DNA of 64,000 nucleotides from Okapia johnstoni. Lineage: Eukaryota > Chordata > Mammalia > Artiodactyla > Giraffidae. Below are positions 59,354 through 64,000 of this stretch, piece by piece. A model generated the notes under the pieces. That model was not told the DNA's origin and searched no databases. It saw only the letters and a list, made by a program, of their open reading frames with translations. The stretch covers positions 66,970,985 to 67,034,984 of the forward strand of contig CM044321.1 of assembly GCA_024291935.2 (NCBI GenBank), in the 5' to 3' direction. The position numbers were made by a program, and so were the translations under genes. The first letter of the stretch is position 1; every line of letters begins with the position of its first letter.

Positions 59354-60407
59354 CTAAAGAGAGAATTTGTGTAGGAAGAAATAGTTACTAAGGATCATTC
59401 TTATATAGTAAGTGAAATCTTAGGGGAGAAGAACATTTTTTCTTTTTAAAAAAAGGAAGCATAAGTAGCTGTTACCATTCTAAATAACACAGAACAATAA
59501 AATCCAATCAGTGAATGTCAGTGAGAAATTCACAGTATAATATAGAAGAAAACAAATCCTGGAAGATTACTAAATAGAATTAGTAGCTATAAAGGGACTT
59601 GGTGAACTGCCAGATTTCCATTATATTTGTATATTAGATTTAATATCTACAAATTACAGCTGTGGTTGTGTTATAGCTATAGTTGTGTTCATTTTTATAA
59701 GCTATATGTCTTTTAAAACATTTTCTTTTTTTTAAAAGTATATTTGAAAGGCACGACATTAAGTGGTTCCAGGTGTCAAAATTTATCAATTCAGGAGACA
59801 CTCGAGAGATTATTCCTTGTGACAATTCTGGCTGCCACTTAGGATGCAGGCACGGATCTTAAAGTCTGTAAACACAAGAAAAGTCATGTGATTGTCTAAG
59901 GTTCTGTGCCAGTTTTACCAACAATGTTTCTAGTCAATGCTCAACAGATACTTGTTGAATTAGATATAAAAAGGGCCCAAAGTGCTTACAAAAAGGAGAA
60001 ATGATGAAAAACATGCAAAACTTTCTGTGGAAAGAATTTTTAAGAACTATTCCTACACAATGGGCCTTGAGCCTATAGATACCCCTGGAATTGAAAATGT
60101 TTTCATTATACAGCATACATGTACTGTAAAGTAAGGATAAACCATGAGTAATTCCAGCACCAATGATCATGACTACTGTTTGAGCCATATCTGCTTAATG
60201 GCCTCTAAACTTTGCCTGTTTAATCCCAAGAAAGGGTCAGCTCCTCAGTAAAGGATGGGATTCTGCCAGAGGAAAAGGACAGCCTTCACCAGATAGGACT
60301 GCATGGCTCAGCAGTCACCAGTGAAATGGGTTAAATATGTGGCTTAAACCAACACTTCACCATTCAAATGTGTTTAAGTAAGGATAAACAGGGCCTTTCT
60401 TTTAGTG

Positions 60408-60612
60408 TGTGTGTGAAAGTTGCTCAGTCGTGTCCAACTGTTTGCGACCCCATGGACTGTAGCCCACCAGGCTCCTCTGTCTGTAGGGATTCTCCAGGCA
60501 AGAATTCTGGAGTGGGTTGCCATGCCCTCCTCCAGGGGATCTTCCCAACCTGGGAACTGACCCAGGTCTCCCGCCTTGCAGGTGGATTCTTTATCATCTG
60601 AGCCACCAGGGA
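60408..60612 (-). repeat. Bov-tA SINE
   Basis: Reversed element from 'gtgaaagttgctcagtcgtg' to 'ggattctttatcatctgagc' and 'caccaggga'. Confidence 0.9.
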
Positions 60613-61996
60613 ATCTTAATAAGACTAAAAAGAATGCAGAATTGAGAGCTGCTGAAGTGCTTAGGTGACTGCTAAGGTCACTTCAGCTGCTGAGGTGACT
60701 TAAAATTGTTTTCCCCAGATCACTTTAAGGAGAGAAATGACAAAAATTTAAATTAAGGTTTTTAGGAAGAATATTCCATTAATGGTATTATTAACATACG
60801 TTTGCTCTTAATTTTCAAAAATGACTCAAGTTCGTGCTAAGACCATGCTGGATGGAGTTGTTCTTTCTCCTCTCTCCCTGGCCCTTAGGGCGGGGGGAAT
60901 TTCTACTTAGATTTATGTGATCTCTCAGTGCTTAAAACAAGCCTAAGTTTAAAGAAGTAGTTATACTCACTCATTAATGCAAATTAGGTCTTTGGTTGTT
61001 TTAGTAACACATTTTATGATCATTTAAACTTTTGTTTGTGGAAACCTTTCAAAATCAGGTATTAAAAACAACTTCCAGAGACTCGCAGATAAAGTATCAT
61101 CTAAAAACAGAATGTTACCTTTCACAAGTTAGGGTGAAACCCAGCTATGAAATCCCTGACTTTCCTAAGTGTCCAATAATGGTAGTTATTACTAAAAATA
61201 CCCCACCTAGCGCATAAGAGTTCATAGCAACATAGGTTTCTATTTTGGGAGGAAAGCAGCCTGGAATGCTAATAAAAACTACATGTCTTAGTCTACCAAA
61301 TAAAAGAAAATGAAATGAAAAAGGGAAAAACATGCTAAGAGATATAATAGTCACAGTAAAAATAAGATTTGTTATGGTCCATGCCTAAATGGACAAAGTA
61401 TGAAAGAAAGTTAACTTACTGCAAGAGATTCCATTTGCTACACAGCAAGCATGGCACAGGAAACAAAGGAAAGGAAAGAGAGTACAGGGTCAGTGTACTG
61501 CATGCAACAGAAAGCACGGCCCTCTTTAAGAGCAGAGCCGTCCAGCAGTATTAGCGTCACTTGCCCCACCGTGATAAATGCTTGCAAATGTTGTACCCAT
61601 TCAACATGCACAGCGGTCCAGTTTAAGACAAGCTCTAATGGGAAACATGTCATTGGAAAACATAATTTGTGATCCTTTAGATTCTGTGATTAGTTGCTTT
61701 AGATTCTGTTGGTCTTGGAGACTATAAGTGAAAACTTGTATTGCTTGAAGATTTTAGTGTTTAAATGTGAATAACATGTAAATATAGTAAAACTGAGAGG
61801 ATGCCATTGGGTTAATTTGGAAGAACTACTGCCCCAAACAATCATTGCTAAATGTTAGTTAAGGCAGACTCTTTAATGTGCTTGGCTCCGTATCTACTGA
61901 ACTATGACTATCTAATTAGCATATAATATAATTAACAATCTCAGTGGCATTTTCTTTAGTCATATTGCTTTCCACATTGAGAATATTTGATAGGAG

Positions 61997-62191
61997 TGAG
62001 TGAAAATCGCTCAGTCGTGTCCGACCCTTTGCGACCCCATGGACTATAAAGTCCATGGAGTTCTCCAGGCTAGAATACTGGAGTGGGTAGCCTTTCCCTT
62101 CTCCAGGGGATCTTCCCAACCCAGGGATTGAACTCAGGTCTCCTGCATTGGAGGTGGATTCTTTACCAACTGAGCCACAAGGGAAGCCCTC
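61997..62191 (-). repeat. Bov-tA SINE with target duplication
   Basis: From 'gaaaatcgctcagtcgtgtc' to 'actgagccacaagggaagcc'. The flanking 9-mers 'tgataggag' (61988-61996) and 'tgacaggag' (62192-62200) differ by one base and are the likely duplication. Confidence 0.88.
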
Positions 62192-63943
62192 TGACAGGAG
62201 AGCTAGATATTATTTCAAAGGATTGAATGTTGTCTTTATCCTCCCAAACAAGTGTGAGCTATGACAAGTAACCTTGCATTTTATTTTTTATAATTTTTCC
62301 CCCAGTAGTGAATTTCTAAAAGTCTTCTAGAACCAACCATTAGTCTAGAAGAATAACATGTTCAACTACAGCTATCATATTTTTGGTGTCACCATATTGT
62401 AATCGTAGACTTGTTAGGGAAGGTTTGTGTGTGTGGTAAGAGATTACCACAACCTGACAGAACATTAAAAAAAAAATCCACTTGGCCATTTCTAACTATG
62501 GGTCAATACGTCTGGTTCTGGATTTTCAAAATATTTAAGGATCTTCTATTTCTAATGATCAATAACAAAAACCACTTATTTTAAAACTCTTTCCAAAAAA
62601 ACCTAAATTATCATCAGTTTAATATGTTGTACTTAACATAAGGTACAGTATACAAAAAATAAAACTATCAAATTATTATTAATAAAACTATCAAATTATT
62701 AGTATCTTCAAACATAAAGCATCATCAGTACCAACTCCCTCACCCCCTGCCTTCTACGAGTCTCGTCTTGTCTCACTTGCTAATACTGTGTGGGTCTGGC
62801 ACATTGATGACTGCTGTGTCAAGTTTATTGAGTAGTTTTTTGACCCTGGCTGCAAATACCTTTTAAAGCTTTAAGCCTGTGATACAGATTATACAACCCA
62901 AGTTATTTACTATTTTCAAAAAAACTTTATAACCATTACGCTAGACATTTTCATAACCAAACCTTACATACTACTGAGAGACAGAGTCACACAAGAAAGG
63001 ATTACAGAGCTAGTCTTAAATCTACATGTACAGAGTCTCCATTGTGAGGACTTTTTAGAAAACATCAAATTTGATTGAAACGTTAGTAAGTACCTTAGCA
63101 TGCAACTGCTTCTGCCATGGAATTTACTTTCCAGAAGCATGGAAAGAAGCAAGTACTGGGGAATTACAGGGTCTTATGTGAAGAAACTGCTGTCTTTTTA
63201 CTGGTTTCCAAAACAAGGTTGTAATCCCAGAAGGTCGTCAGATCAGCTAAAGGAAAATCTTCTCTGTTCAATGAAGGCAAACGAGACTTTCTGACTCCAG
63301 CCTGGTGCAAAGGAATTTCATTGTCAACAAATTCCTCCCACCTGGCACTCAGGGCACAAAATTGTGTTTCTTGGGAGCTGGCCAACTTGATAAACACCAG
63401 TTCTCAGAGTCCTTCTTACACATTCCTTTTTAGGTAGGCTAGTCCAAGCTGCATTGATATTTACTATCTCAAAAATCCTTTCCTTGGCCTCAGGCCGGGA
63501 CAGAGTTTGCATTTAGAGCTTCAAAAAGATAGTGAAAAATGCCTTTCAAGGAAAATGTTACTTTTTCCCCACCCTGTGCCAATATTTTCTGGCATCCAGG
63601 TTGTAAAAATAATCCCTTTAGAAATCTTTACAGATGTATCTGTTTTTGGTGATTCAAGATTCTTTTGAAAATGTGGAAATGTCACTGTTTTATTTGGTCA
63701 CAAGGATTTTCTTCAAGCTCTGTTCCTGTACACTTGATACAGCTTGATTTATTGAACTGGACTTAGAGGTATGTTTTCTCAAAATGAGAAGAAAAATTAA
63801 GTCAAGATATTAAGAACCCATCATAGACAAGGTGGCTTTAAAGCCCAGACATCAGCAGTAGCACAGCCATTCTTGTTTCTCTGTACTCTGCTCTGAAAGG
63901 AGTGCTTTGCTTATGACGGCTAGTTAGGTGAAAAATCTAAGTA

Positions 63944-64000
63944 TTTTTCTTTTTTTGGCATGTAGGATCTTAGTTCCCTGACCAGGGATCAAACCTGCCC
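63944..64000 (-). repeat. CHR-type SINE, cut by the window edge
   Basis: 'gcatgtaggatcttagttcc' then 'ctgaccagggatcaaacctg' is the reversed CHR consensus. The head lies beyond the window. Confidence 0.7.

Larger units (their letters stand above)
59354..63943 (-). other. FRY: FRY intron (continues beyond the window)
   Basis: No further FRY exon could be proved. Two Bov-tA SINEs lie at about 60408-60612 and 61997-62191. Near 61515-61640 a short segment ('gccgtccagcagtattagcg') resembles a non-autonomous DNA transposon end. The remainder is unique or unclassified. An open minus-strand frame at 63397-63164 is discussed among the findings. Confidence 0.65.

Noticed and set aside
61438..61653. Open minus-strand frame proposed as a FRY exon
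   Set aside because: No usable acceptor or donor, and the DNA includes a transposon-like 'gccgtccagcagtattagcg' segment. No FRY motif recognised.

Overview
The window is mammalian nuclear DNA from a ruminant, most likely a bovid. The evidence is many Bov-tA and Bov-A2 SINEs, several BovB (RTE-type) LINEs, artiodactyl-type L1s and CHR-type tRNA-derived SINEs, together with intron-split vertebrate genes. No bacterial operon, CRISPR array or phage is present. Three single-copy genes can be read from their exons and splice sites. They are in the order and orientation known for the mammalian BRCA2 neighbourhood, seen here on the reverse strand: BRCA2 (minus), ZAR1L (plus), FRY (minus).

Region 1 (1-7177) is the 5' end of BRCA2. 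Coding exon 3 (1479-1724), exon 2 with the start codon (3791-3892) and a probable non-coding exon 1 (about 4584-4775) lead to a CpG island (about 4360-5190) with E2F, CRE and ETS-like sites. Region 2 (7178-22745) is ZAR1L, complete in four coding exons (318 codons, all junctions in phase 0). Its last intron is about 11.7 kb long because it took in a near full-length L1. That L1 was later hit by a processed centrin-family retrocopy, whose frame happens to be open into the disrupted L1 ORF1.

Region 3 (22746-55260) is about 32.5 kb between the 3' ends of ZAR1L and FRY. I see no host gene in it. It is dominated by transposons nested up to several levels deep. The most complex block, 35950-53340, is one old L1 split by CHR SINEs, a full-length BovB (itself carrying a solo LTR), a Tigger-type DNA transposon (itself carrying a BovB that carries another BovB) and a further BovB. 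Several insertions can be proved by target-site duplications, which gives a relative order of events.

Region 4 (55262-64000) is the 3' end of FRY: the 3' UTR and the last three coding exons, which encode the C-terminal 190 residues. The remainder is intron with SINEs.

The genes share a neighbourhood, not a pathway. BRCA2 acts in homologous recombination, ZAR1L is an oocyte/early-embryo RNA-binding factor, and FRY is a large microtubule- and kinase-associated scaffold. The only visible functional coupling is the head-to-head BRCA2/ZAR1L arrangement. I found no convincing new multi-gene system. The most unusual item is the open L1 ORF1-centrin fusion frame. Coordinates of SINE and LINE ends without a stated duplication are accurate to roughly 10-30 bases.
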